NCBI GenBank assembly: GCA_026418905.1
Contig: JAOAAK010000017.1
Location: 1 to 34,121 of the forward strand
Reading direction: 5' to 3'
Origin: Bacteroidales bacterium
GTDB lineage: Bacteria; Bacteroidota; Bacteroidia; Bacteroidales; DTU049
Length of the DNA: 34,121 bases
Position numbers and translations under genes: made by a program. The notes under the pieces are model-generated. The model searched no databases and had not been told where the DNA came from. It worked only from the letters and a program-made list of their open reading frames with translations. Shown here in pieces: positions 24,014 through 32,032 of this stretch (its first letter is position 1; every line of letters starts with the position of its first letter).

Positions 24014-25441
24014 TTAACTTTTGAGAAGCTTTTCAATCTCCTCAACATCAGCTCTGAATCTTTTATCAGTTTCCATAAGATTTTTCACTGTTTTTATAGC
24101 ATATAGGACGGTGGAATGGTCTCTTCCACCTAATTCTTTGCCGATTGACTCCATGGACTTTTTGGTGTAACGTTTGGCCAGATACATGATAATTTGTCGT
24201 GCTTCTACCAATTCTCTTTTTCGTTTTTTGCTCAAAACTTCAGTAGGGGATATATCAAAATATTTACAAACAATCTTATATATGGTTTCAAGGGGAATTT
24301 CTTCCTTAACAGTTTTGGTGTATTGTTCAATAAGAGATTGAGCAAATTGGACAGTGATAGGAGTTTGATTGAATGAGGAATGAGCAATGAGAGAGATAAG
24401 GATACCTTCAAGTTCACGTATGTTCGAGATGATAGATGAAGCGATATATTCAATCACATTTTCTGGCATCTGGATACCATCCCGCTCAATTTTTTTCCGG
24501 ATAATCGCTATCCTCGTTTCAAGGTCTGGTATTTGCAAATCGGCTGTCAATCCCCATTTAAAACGAGATAGAAGTCTTTCTTCAAATCCCTGCAGATCAG
24601 AAGGAGGCTTGTCAGCTGTTAAAATGATTTGTTTTCCTTTCTGATGCAGGGTGTTAAAAATTTGGAAAAATACCTCTTGCGTTTTAGGTTTATTATTAAA
24701 ACAGTGAACGTCATCTAGAATAAGAACATCCAACATTTGATAGAAATAAACAAAGTCGTTGATAGAATTGTCTTTGAGAGCATCAATAAAATGGTTTAAA
24801 AACTCTTGGGCTTGAATGTAGTAGACAATCTTATCGGGGAAATTCCTTTTAATCTCAATTCCAATAGCGTGAGCCAGGTGAGTTTTTCCAAGCCCTGCGT
24901 CACTATAAACAAAAAACGGATTGAACGATGTTTTTCCAGGATTTTTAGCAATAGCAAGTCCTGCCGAACGAGATAGGCGATTGCAATCTCCTTCGACAAA
25001 ATTTTCAAAATTTAAGGTTTCGACAAGATTTGAATTGATTTTTACTTTTTGAATACCTGGTACGATAAAAGGATGAATGCTTTTGCCTTGAGCCGATAAA
25101 ATTTGGGGAGGTATGTCGACAGGAGGATTATAGATTACCTGCTTTTCATTGCTGGGTAGCTGGATGGATGTGTGGTTTTCTTGGGAATTTATGAGCTTTA
25201 TTTTGTATGAAAGTTTTGTTCCACTGCCAAATACACTGCGTATAGTCTTTTTGAGTAAATCAATATAATGCTCCTCTATCCATTCGTAATAAAATTGACT
25301 AGGTACCTCTATAGTGAGTGTATTGTTTTCGAAAGATACGGGGTGAATGGGTTTAAACCATGCTTCGAAGCTCCGATCATCAATATTGTCTCGTATGATC
25401 TCCATGCATTTTTTCCACTTCCCCGTTAATTCGTTCATCAT
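24014..25441 (-). CDS. dnaA: Chromosomal replication initiator protein DnaA
   Basis: The 475-residue protein has the four DnaA domains. Domain I (1-~85) contains WFKPIHPVSF. Domain II is a linker to ~135. Domain III is the AAA+ core: FENFVEGDCNRLSRSA, Walker A SDAGLGKTHL at 180-189, Walker B LILDDV with Asp243/Asp244, and a sensor/arginine region LLSRFKWGL. Domain IV binds DNA (the GGRDHSTVLYAI signature near 445-456). It binds DnaA boxes and opens the origin. The first glycine of the P-loop, G-x-x-G-x-G-K-T, is Ser180 here, which is unusual. The usual neighbour dnaN and a cluster of DnaA boxes were not seen, so the origin is probably elsewhere. Two ATG codons in tandem (25441 and 25438) are both possible starts. 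Confidence 0.96.
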   Translation of the reverse strand: MMNELTGKWKKCMEIIRDNIDDRSFEAWFKPIHPVSFENNTLTIEVPSQFYYEWIEEHYIDLLKKTIRSVFGSGTKLSYKIKLINSQENHTSIQLPSNEKQVIYNPPVDIPPQILSAQGKSIHPFIVPGIQKVKINSNLVETLNFENFVEGDCNRLSRSAGLAIAKNPGKTSFNPFFVYSDAGLGKTHLAHAIGIEIKRNFPDKIVYYIQAQEFLNHFIDALKDNSINDFVYFYQMLDVLILDDVHCFNNKPKTQEVFFQIFNTLHQKGKQIILTADKPPSDLQGFEERLLSRFKWGLTADLQIPDLETRIAIIRKKIERDGIQMPENVIEYIASSIISNIRELEGILISLIAHSSFNQTPITVQFAQSLIEQYTKTVKEEIPLETIYKIVCKYFDISPTEVLSKKRKRELVEARQIIMYLAKRYTKKSMESIGKELGGRDHSTVLYAIKTVKNLMETDKRFRADVEEIEKLLKS

Positions 25442-25532
25442 GAACCTTTTTTAATAATTTAAATCAATCTATTAAATGATACAAATTTGGACTGACAAAA
25501 TAAAAGGAAAAAAAGTGAAAAAAAAAGTTTTT

Positions 25533-26453
25533 TCATCCTTGTTTTTTTAAAAAATTTGTATAAGAATTCACTCCAACTAAATCACCCAAGAAGTTGAACA
25601 TCATGTCCACAATGGTAAGCTGAACTCCGTAAGCACCATTCTGAGTAATAATAATCGTTTTTCCATCGGAATTGCGTAATTGAATAGGTTTTTGTAAGAG
25701 AGTATGACTATGACCCCCAAGAATAAGATCAATGTTTTTGCTTTTTTTTGCCAAATCAAAGTCACCAATAGAGTTTGATGAGGTGTCTAAACCTAGATGA
25801 CTTAAACATATAACCGCATGACACTTTTTCTTTTTTTTCAGAAAATGAGCAAAGTATGCTGCTGTGATCTCAGGATCTTTGTATTTCACTTCTCCTAGCA
25901 ATTTTTTTTCAATCAATCCATCAGGATTAAGAAGAAGAGAGAAAATACCGATTTTGATGTGATTAAATCGATAAATGATATATGGTTTTATGATTTGACT
26001 TAGTTTTGTTTTAGAAAAATCATAATTGGATGACAATACAGGAAATCTGGCAAATTTTAAAGCTTCATAAAGACCATCAATACCTCCATCAAATTCATGA
26101 TTTCCAATAGCCATGGCATCGTATTTCATGTCGGACATGAGTTTCATTTCGAGTTCGCCTTTATAGAAATTATAATAGGGAGTGCCTTGAAAAACATCTC
26201 CAGAATCAAGTAATAGCGTAGGATATCCTTCCGCGCGTAGCTTATTGACAACAGCGGCTCGTGCTGCATAACCTCCTCTGCCAGGGTATTTAGGATGATT
26301 AAGAGGAAGTGGTTCGATTTGGCTATGTGTGTCGTTGGTGTGAATGATGCGGATGGTTTGCGTACCTAATTTATTGGCTTTTGCCTCTAAAAAAGAAAAT
26401 GTAGAAGAAGCTAGCAAGGTTAAAGATGTCTTGAGAAAATCCCTTCTATTCAT
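25533..26453 (-). CDS. 5'-nucleotidase / UshA-type metallophosphatase, catalytic half
   Basis: The 306-residue protein begins with a twin-arginine-like signal (NRRDFLKTSLTLLASS) and contains the binuclear metallophosphatase motifs: IIHTNDTHSQIEP (Asp and His ligands), LLDSGDVFQGTPYYNFYKG, AIGNHEFDGG, and LILGGHSHTLL. It corresponds to the N-terminal catalytic domain of UshA-like 5'-nucleotidases, which hydrolyse nucleotides and related phosphoesters in the periplasm. The substrate-specificity C-domain is missing from this gene and is encoded by the gene directly upstream, with which it overlaps by 8 bp. The product ends shortly after the metallophosphatase domain. The specific substrate is unknown. 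Confidence 0.88.
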   Translation of the reverse strand: MNRRDFLKTSLTLLASSTFSFLEAKANKLGTQTIRIIHTNDTHSQIEPLPLNHPKYPGRGGYAARAAVVNKLRAEGYPTLLLDSGDVFQGTPYYNFYKGELEMKLMSDMKYDAMAIGNHEFDGGIDGLYEALKFARFPVLSSNYDFSKTKLSQIIKPYIIYRFNHIKIGIFSLLLNPDGLIEKKLLGEVKYKDPEITAAYFAHFLKKKKKCHAVICLSHLGLDTSSNSIGDFDLAKKSKNIDLILGGHSHTLLQKPIQLRNSDGKTIIITQNGAYGVQLTIVDMMFNFLGDLVGVNSYTNFLKKQG

Positions 26454-27210
26454 GATTTGTTATATATTTTATTCTACCATCCTTTTTGCCCTCAATGTGA
26501 ATGTTTTTTTCTTGTAATTTCCTAAGATAAATGATAAAAGCATCGCGTAAAAGCACTTGAACTTCCGTTACCCTTGTTGCATCTTTCAATAGGTTCAGTC
26601 CATCCCCCCCAGCAGCAAGATAATTGGATGTAATAACATTGTAAATTGCATTCTCTTCTAAAGGAAATTCATTAATATAAGCTTTTGTGCAAATATTTGC
26701 TTCGAATATGAGTCTAGCCCCTGCTATGGGCATTCCACCTTTTCCTGCTATAAAATTAAAAAGTCTCTGCATATCTATTCCTTTGAGTTGTAATATAGCA
26801 ATAGTATTATCAAAAGGCATGAGTCGATAAATATCTCCTACAGTGATTTGTCCTTTTTTCAGTTCTGTTCTGAATCCTCCGTTGTTTAGTAAAACCATGG
26901 TTGGTAAATTTTCTAACATGTCATGATGATATTCTTTTACGTATTCGAGCAAAGCATCACAAAAAAAGTTTCCCAACGTACTTTCAGGTTGTCCCTTTTC
27001 CAAATTAGTGGTTGCAAAACCTATAACTTCACTCATCAACGAATCAATCTGTCTTTTATATGGCAAATATGACTGAACAATTTTCTCATCCCTTCCCAAA
27101 CTATCTATAATGATCAACGTTTGAGTTTCGAATTTATAAACCGATCGTACATGACATGAAGTTAGACTTAAGAGCAAAAAAAGAGTAAAAATGTTAAAAT
27201 ATTTAACCAT
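26446..27210 (-). CDS. 5'-nucleotidase C-terminal domain protein (lipoprotein)
   Basis: I start at ATG 27210, which gives MVKYFNIFTLFLLLSLTSC, a clear lipoprotein signal with Cys19. A TTG at 27264 would add 18 residues and start within the upstream palindrome. The 254-residue product matches the C-terminal nucleotide-binding domain of 5'-nucleotidases: TTNLEKGQPESTLGNFFCDALLEY near 76-99, NNGGFRTELKKGQITVGDIY near 119-138, and YNVITSNYLAAGGDGLNLL. It lacks the catalytic metallophosphatase domain and so should act together with the product of the downstream gene. Being lipidated, it would be membrane-anchored, whereas the partner carries a Tat-type signal. Confidence 0.88.
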   Translation of the reverse strand: MVKYFNIFTLFLLLSLTSCHVRSVYKFETQTLIIIDSLGRDEKIVQSYLPYKRQIDSLMSEVIGFATTNLEKGQPESTLGNFFCDALLEYVKEYHHDMLENLPTMVLLNNGGFRTELKKGQITVGDIYRLMPFDNTIAILQLKGIDMQRLFNFIAGKGGMPIAGARLIFEANICTKAYINEFPLEENAIYNVITSNYLAAGGDGLNLLKDATRVTEVQVLLRDAFIIYLRKLQEKNIHIEGKKDGRIKYITNHE

Positions 27211-27535
27211 TTTTATACAAAACACGTTTAAATTCAAATGGACGATAAAATTACATTTTTTCAAATGTAAAATAACTCGGTGTAATTTTTTTTAGTAATT
27301 TATATTTGATTTAAATTATATCATTGGTTAAACTTTTTTAAAATTTAAAGTAGCTATAAGATATTTTAATCTAAATAAATAAATTATAAAATATATTTTT
27401 TAATACTAATAAATTTATTAAATATATGAAAATGCATTATGATTTGACAAAAATTATTATATAAAAATCCCAACAAAATACTATTTTTCCTGTACCGAAA
27501 GGAGAGAAAACAAAATATATATTTAGGAAAAAATT
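27211..27535. other. 325-bp AT-rich spacer between divergent genes
   Basis: This is the only gene-free stretch over 300 bases. It is strongly AT-rich, contains no RNA gene or convincing open frame, and separates a minus-strand lipoprotein gene from a plus-strand PD40 gene. It contains the palindrome at 27251-27270, a TATATTTG match at 27301-27308 without a -33 partner, and AAGGAGAG at 27499-27506, which is too far (about 30 bases) from the ATG at 27536 to be its ribosome-binding site. A closer AGGA at 27525-27528 fits that role better. Confidence 0.6.
27251..27270. promoter_or_regulatory. Perfect inverted repeat, possible operator
   Basis: TTACATTT and AAATGTAA are 8-base perfect inverted arms around a TTTC spacer. 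The site lies 41-60 bases before the start of the 5'-nucleotidase C-domain gene, a position suited to a dimeric regulator. Read on the minus strand, the right arm includes TACATTTG, which fits TAnnTTTG, so an overlapping promoter is also possible. There is no GC-rich stem, so a terminator is unlikely. Confidence 0.4.
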
Positions 27536-28393
27536 ATGAGGAAATCGTGCTCATTTTGCGTTTTCGTAATAGGAGTAGTGTTTTTTTTGATTGCTGGTAG
27601 TGAAGCACCTGGCGATAGTAGTGAAAACATTAAGGCAAGGCAATTGGTTTCAATAAATACACAACATCTTTATCATCTTCCTCTTGGTTATAGTTCTGGT
27701 TCTAATGCTATTTTCTGCATTTCATTTCAGGATGGGATCGTAAGTAGTTTTTACGCAGTACAAAAACCTTTTCGTTTTTTGATGGCACCCATTGTTCAGG
27801 GACAATTGATTCAGAAATATTTATCGACACCTGAAGAATTATCGACGTGGAAAGGGATTGAAGGTAAGTTTATTGTGAGCATCATTGAAGATAACAATGC
27901 TGATTTATATGTAGTTAGATTTAGCAATGGAAGTTTTAGTACGCCCGAAAAACTATCGTTTAATTCTCCCTACAACGAAGTTATGGGTTCTTTTAACAGC
28001 GATGGAATGAAAATATATTTTTCCTCCAACAGACCTGGTGGTTATGGGGGATATGATATTTATGAGACTGAATGGGATGGTAAGAAGTGGACGGAACCAA
28101 GGAATTTGGGTGCACCTATCAACTCGGCTGGCGATGAAGTTGCACCTTTTCTGCTCAAAGATGGGGTTACACTTTATTTCAGTACACGCTCGGATGCAAA
28201 AAAAGATTTTGATATTTATGTGTCAACTTTCTCTGACGAAAATGTGTCTTGGGAGGTTCCTGAACCCTTGTCTTTTCCCGTAAATACGAAAAGTGATGAT
28301 TTGTTTTTCCGGATGTCACCCGATGAAAGTCGGGCCATCTATTGTTCTGAAGGAAAAGAAGGATATGGAATTTATGAACTCATATTCAATTAA
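27536..28393 (+). CDS. Exported PD40 (WD40-like/TolB-like) beta-propeller protein
   Basis: The 285-residue protein has an N-terminal signal (MRKSCSFCVFVIGVVFFLIAG) and a C-terminal half with PD40 repeats: SFNSDGMKIYFSSNRPGGYGGYDIYETEWDGKKWTEPRNLG, then a second with LYFSTRSD and DFDIYVSTF, and a third with SPDESRAIYCSEGKEGYGIYEL. The GGYDIY block is the family marker in Bacteroidota, where such propellers often occur in envelope or T9SS accessory proteins, usually fused to OmpA domains. No OmpA domain is present here, so this is a short stand-alone version. The function is probably protein binding at the envelope. The stop shares the TTAA at 28390-28393 with the convergent sigma factor gene. 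Confidence 0.8.
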   Translation: MRKSCSFCVFVIGVVFFLIAGSEAPGDSSENIKARQLVSINTQHLYHLPLGYSSGSNAIFCISFQDGIVSSFYAVQKPFRFLMAPIVQGQLIQKYLSTPEELSTWKGIEGKFIVSIIEDNNADLYVVRFSNGSFSTPEKLSFNSPYNEVMGSFNSDGMKIYFSSNRPGGYGGYDIYETEWDGKKWTEPRNLGAPINSAGDEVAPFLLKDGVTLYFSTRSDAKKDFDIYVSTFSDENVSWEVPEPLSFPVNTKSDDLFFRMSPDESRAIYCSEGKEGYGIYELIFN

Positions 28394-28983
28394 TTAAACT
28401 GCATTTGATATCGAGCAGATAATTTCCTCAAGTTGATTAGCGCATATCTCATCCTACCGAGGGCAGTGTTGATGCTTATGTTGAGCGTAGCTGCAATTTC
28501 TTTGAAACTCATCTCCTCGTATATTCGCATTCGTACAATTTCTTGTTGTTCGGGTGGTAGAAGTTTCAATAATTCTCTGATTTGCTCATAAGATTCTTGT
28601 TTAGATATTATCTGGTCTATATTCATGGAGTTGTCGCGAATAATGTCATTTATATCGTAGGACTCATCTTCGGTTTGTAACACGGAAGTTTCATAGTGCA
28701 GTGAAATGCTTCGAAAATGATCCATCACTAAATTATGTGTAATGCGCATAAGCCAATGAGCAAACTTGCCTTGGTGTTGATAGGAATTTTTTTTCAAAGT
28801 TTCAATGACTTTGAAAAAAACATCTTGAAGCATATCCAATGCGAGCTCCCGATTTTTTGTGATTGAAAGAAGATAAGAGTAAACTTTTGGCTTATACCTT
28901 TTAAATAAAATTTCAAATGCTTTGTGATTACCACTTTGAAACAATTCTATCAAAGCATCATCGCTCAAATCTTGCCAATTCAT
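28390..28983 (-). CDS. ECF-family RNA polymerase sigma factor
   Basis: The 197-residue protein has sigma region 2 (about 12-95; FEILFKRYKPKVYSYLLSITKN, ALDMLQDVFFKVIETLKK, FAHWLMRITHNLVMDHFR) and region 4 (about 135-190; LPPEQQEIVRMRIYEEMSFKEIAATLNISINTALGRMRYAL). Domain 3 is absent, which defines the ECF group. It would direct RNA polymerase to promoters of an envelope or stress regulon. No anti-sigma factor or TonB-receptor gene is adjacent, so its signal is not apparent. A highly acidic linker (ETSVLQTEDESYDIND) joins the two regions. A TAATTTTG match lies about 60 bases upstream. Confidence 0.93.
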   Translation of the reverse strand: MNWQDLSDDALIELFQSGNHKAFEILFKRYKPKVYSYLLSITKNRELALDMLQDVFFKVIETLKKNSYQHQGKFAHWLMRITHNLVMDHFRSISLHYETSVLQTEDESYDINDIIRDNSMNIDQIISKQESYEQIRELLKLLPPEQQEIVRMRIYEEMSFKEIAATLNISINTALGRMRYALINLRKLSARYQMQFN

Positions 28984-29063
28984 ACTTTAAGAATTTGAGC
29001 GTAGATGTGCTTCGATAGAATGTTTTCTAATTAGTTAGACGCAAAATTAAAAAAAAAGTTACG

Positions 29064-29732
29064 TTAAATAACAACAATTTTGTTTTTTATAGCATAGGCC
29101 ATAAGTGCAATGGAGTTTTTAGTATTTGTTTTAGCCATAAGGTTTGCTTTGTGATTGAGAACAGTTCGTTCACTAATACAGAGAGCTTCAGCTATTTCTT
29201 TATTGCTAAGACCTTCGCATAATAGTTGTAGAATTTCTTTTTCACGTCGAGTAAATTGGATTTTTTCAACTTCAATGGGAGTATGCTTTTCTTTTTCTCG
29301 TGATATTTGACGTGTAAAATATTCAAAAAGCTCTTCCGAGAAATAATATTTTCCATTCATGACGGCATGAATAGCTTTTTCTAAAGTTTCTTTGCTGATA
29401 TTTTTAAGCAAGAAACCTTTAGCACCTGCTTCCATCATGCTTTCTATATAGTCATCTTCTCCAAACATAGTGAGAGCTATTACTTTTAAACTGGGTGTTT
29501 TTTTCAAGGCAAGCCGGGTAGTTTCGATTCCATCCATGTCGGGCATGCGTATGTCCATGAGCACTATATCAGGTTGGTTTTGGATTAAGTCGAGAAGGAA
29601 TATGTTTCCAGATGGGTATTCACCAATCACCTTGACTTGTGGCATTTTCGACAAAACCATTTTAACGCCGTTGCGAAAAAGTTCATGGTCGTCAACGATT
29701 GAAATTTTGATCACATCATCTATGGTGTTCAT
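29064..29732 (-). CDS. NarL/LuxR-type response regulator
   Basis: The 222-residue protein has a receiver domain (acidic pair Asp14/Asp15, phospho-accepting Asp60 in VLMDIRMPDMDGIE, Thr88, Lys110) and a C-terminal LuxR helix-turn-helix (about 155-215; FTRREKEILQLLCEGLSNKEIAEALCISERTVLNHKANLM). It should be a transcription factor phosphorylated by the histidine kinase encoded 11 bases upstream on the same strand; the pair forms one operon. All catalytic residues are present. The target genes are unknown, but the divergent receiver-NuoE-NuoF operon beyond the kinase gene is the natural candidate (inference). Confidence 0.94.
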   Translation of the reverse strand: MNTIDDVIKISIVDDHELFRNGVKMVLSKMPQVKVIGEYPSGNIFLLDLIQNQPDIVLMDIRMPDMDGIETTRLALKKTPSLKVIALTMFGEDDYIESMMEAGAKGFLLKNISKETLEKAIHAVMNGKYYFSEELFEYFTRQISREKEKHTPIEVEKIQFTRREKEILQLLCEGLSNKEIAEALCISERTVLNHKANLMAKTNTKNSIALMAYAIKNKIVVI

Positions 29733-29743
29733 ATTTACTTAAA

Positions 29744-31822
29744 TTACAATGTGACTTCTAATTTAAATGAAAAACCTTTTCCAGGAGAAGAAGATACAAA
29801 ATAGTTGGCGTTGATAGATTTAATTCGACTGATGATACTTTTTAAGCCAAGGCCAGTGCTTTCTTGTTGAAGGATTAATTGGGGATCAAATCCTATACCA
29901 TCGTCTTTGTAGAAAACATAAAGCTTTTGTTCCTGTTGAATAAGCAAGATATTGATATTTTCAGCGTTAGCATGTTTGAGTGTATTGTTAATAAGTTCGC
30001 TGATGATTCTAAAAAGTATGAGTTCGAGGTCTGAATTAATCCTTTCTTTTTGAATATCGTATTCAAAATGAATGTTGATGGTGTTGGTTTTATTTATTTT
30101 TTCGCAAAAGTGTTCGATAGCTTTAATCAGTCCGTAATCATTAATAATGCTAGGCATGAGGTTATTTGCAATTTGTCGTATATTCTGAATAGATTCGTCA
30201 ATAATTTCGTGAATATGTTGTAGTAAGTCTTCTTTTTCCTGACGGGTAATATCGCCTGATAGTTCTCCAACATAGAGTTTTAATGTTGAAAGAAGAGGGC
30301 CTAAGCCATCATGGAGTTCCCTTGCAATTCTTTGACGTTCTTTTTCTTCTCCTCTAATGGCAGCACTTAGCATCTTTCTTTCTAGTTCAATACGATCTGT
30401 AACGTTTCTAACAACGCTCAGGATAAGCTTTTCGCCCCTGTAGTTTACCAATCGACTGATGAATTCGACTTTTAGTATTTTTCCCGATTTGGTAACATGT
30501 TCGGATTCGAATTGATGAAAACCTTTTTCATAGATGATACGTCGATTTTCAGAGACTTTATCTTTGTATGCTTCAGATTTGATTTCAGTAATTTTTTTTC
30601 TAAGTAATTCTTCGCGGGTATATTCAAGTTCTTTGCATGCAGCTTCATTTACTTCAATAATGTTTTCATCTTCGTCGGTGACAAAAATAGCGTCACCACT
30701 GCTGTTAAAAAGTTTTTTAAATCTGTCTTCTGAGTCAGCAAGAGCTTTTGAAACCTTGCTGAGTTGTCGTTTGCTTTTGAGTATTTCCCGACTTATTTTG
30801 TAAAGTCGGTCAGTGGTAAAATAGTACACAAATCCAACCATGAAAACAATGGCAAAAATGGAAACGAGCATAATGCCCTTCAGAGCATTTTGACGTATAT
30901 CTTCCAGTTCAACTGATGGATTTATGCTATAAATGATAAACAAGTCGAAAGGAGGAATATATTTAGCATAATAAAGTTTTTGATTGTTGTTAAATGTATA
31001 TATTTTTTGGGGATTTGAGCTCACTTGCTGCAGTTTGATGGAATCAACCTCACATTTTTTGTCTCCAGAATGAAAGTAAAGAGTTCCGTGATGGTCGACA
31101 ATACAAAGTTGTCCTGTTTTCCCCGTAACGAAATGAGACAAAAATGGTACGAGTTCATCGAAATTTTTTTCTTTGAGACCATAATAAAGCATGCCAACAA
31201 CCGAATCGTTAATCAAAATTGGCTTATAGCAAGTGTAAAACCAGTCCTTTACTACGAAAGCACGTCCTTCATAAGTTTGCTTTTTAAGTACGGTCTGTGA
31301 AATCGGGTTGTTCAGTGGAATAAAAGTAAAAAAAGCACGTTTTTGGTTAGTTTTCAAGACTGTGGTGCTAATTCTAGCAAAACCACTGTCAAATCTCTGA
31401 AAAATAGTAAGAGTACCTCCATAAAGTTGTTGAAGAGAATCAATCCATGTAGTATCTCCAATCAAATCGCGGTTTTTGATTTTCCATTTTAAGAGTTTTG
31501 ATTGAATAGATTGACCCGTGAATTGATTTTCGAGTGTAATCGAAAATTTCTCGTTGGTAAATTGAATGGGAGAGCTAGAAAATGTACGATAAAATAATGT
31601 AATAGACTTTTTCACTTCTTCTTGTTTACGCAACGCTTCACGTTGAAAAAAAAGATCCAAAAGTTTAACTTTTAGAAAAATGTCTGACTTTAAATTTTCC
31701 GTCGAACGATTGATGGTGTATTTATAATACCAAAGAGAAGTGAACACAACGATTCCTACAATGGCAATAGCAATGGGTAATATGAGTTGAATGCGCAGAG
31801 GTAATGTTTTTTTCACTTTCAT
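29744..31822 (-). CDS. Cache-PAS sensor histidine kinase (HisKA_3/NarX type)
   Basis: The 692-residue membrane protein has two transmembrane segments (about 12-33 and 311-333) that enclose a ~275-residue extracytoplasmic sensor, probably a single Cache domain (for example ENQFTGQSIQSKLLKWK and GRAFVVKDWFYTCYKPILINDSVVGMLYYGL). A PAS domain follows (about 365-480; RFKKLFNSSGDAIFVTDEDENIIEVN). After it come a HisKA_3 dimerisation domain with RQRIARELHDGLGPLLSTLKL (phospho-His near residue 503) and a HATPase domain (ISELINNTLKHANAE, GIGFDP, STGLGLKSI). The ELHDGLG motif marks the NarX/DesK class that pairs with LuxR-type regulators, as here. Cache domains usually bind small organic ligands; the ligand is not known. 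Confidence 0.92.
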   Translation of the reverse strand: MKVKKTLPLRIQLILPIAIAIVGIVVFTSLWYYKYTINRSTENLKSDIFLKVKLLDLFFQREALRKQEEVKKSITLFYRTFSSSPIQFTNEKFSITLENQFTGQSIQSKLLKWKIKNRDLIGDTTWIDSLQQLYGGTLTIFQRFDSGFARISTTVLKTNQKRAFFTFIPLNNPISQTVLKKQTYEGRAFVVKDWFYTCYKPILINDSVVGMLYYGLKEKNFDELVPFLSHFVTGKTGQLCIVDHHGTLYFHSGDKKCEVDSIKLQQVSSNPQKIYTFNNNQKLYYAKYIPPFDLFIIYSINPSVELEDIRQNALKGIMLVSIFAIVFMVGFVYYFTTDRLYKISREILKSKRQLSKVSKALADSEDRFKKLFNSSGDAIFVTDEDENIIEVNEAACKELEYTREELLRKKITEIKSEAYKDKVSENRRIIYEKGFHQFESEHVTKSGKILKVEFISRLVNYRGEKLILSVVRNVTDRIELERKMLSAAIRGEEKERQRIARELHDGLGPLLSTLKLYVGELSGDITRQEKEDLLQHIHEIIDESIQNIRQIANNLMPSIINDYGLIKAIEHFCEKINKTNTINIHFEYDIQKERINSDLELILFRIISELINNTLKHANAENINILLIQQEQKLYVFYKDDGIGFDPQLILQQESTGLGLKSIISRIKSINANYFVSSSPGKGFSFKLEVTL

Positions 31823-32032
31823 GAGTTAAAATTACAAGTTTTCAGCAAAGTCCAAACTGATGAAATTTATGATTTCTTGCATAAAACTGAAAGTTTATTT
31901 TGGTACAAAACTGCAATGAATAGAAAAATTTTTGGTAGAAAAATGCTTAAAAATTCGTATAGAACTGCTATCAGCAGGAACTGAGTCCAACGTAATTTTA
32001 TTTCAGAAAGTTTAACCCAAAAACAGAGAATT

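Noticed and set aside
25442-25532. Spacer upstream of dnaA as a possible oriC
   Set aside because: Only 91 bases, AT-rich, with no DnaA-box match on either strand.
27211-27264. TTG start extending the 5'-nucleotidase C-domain protein
   Set aside because: The internal ATG at 27210 gives a textbook lipoprotein signal; the extension would move it inside the protein.
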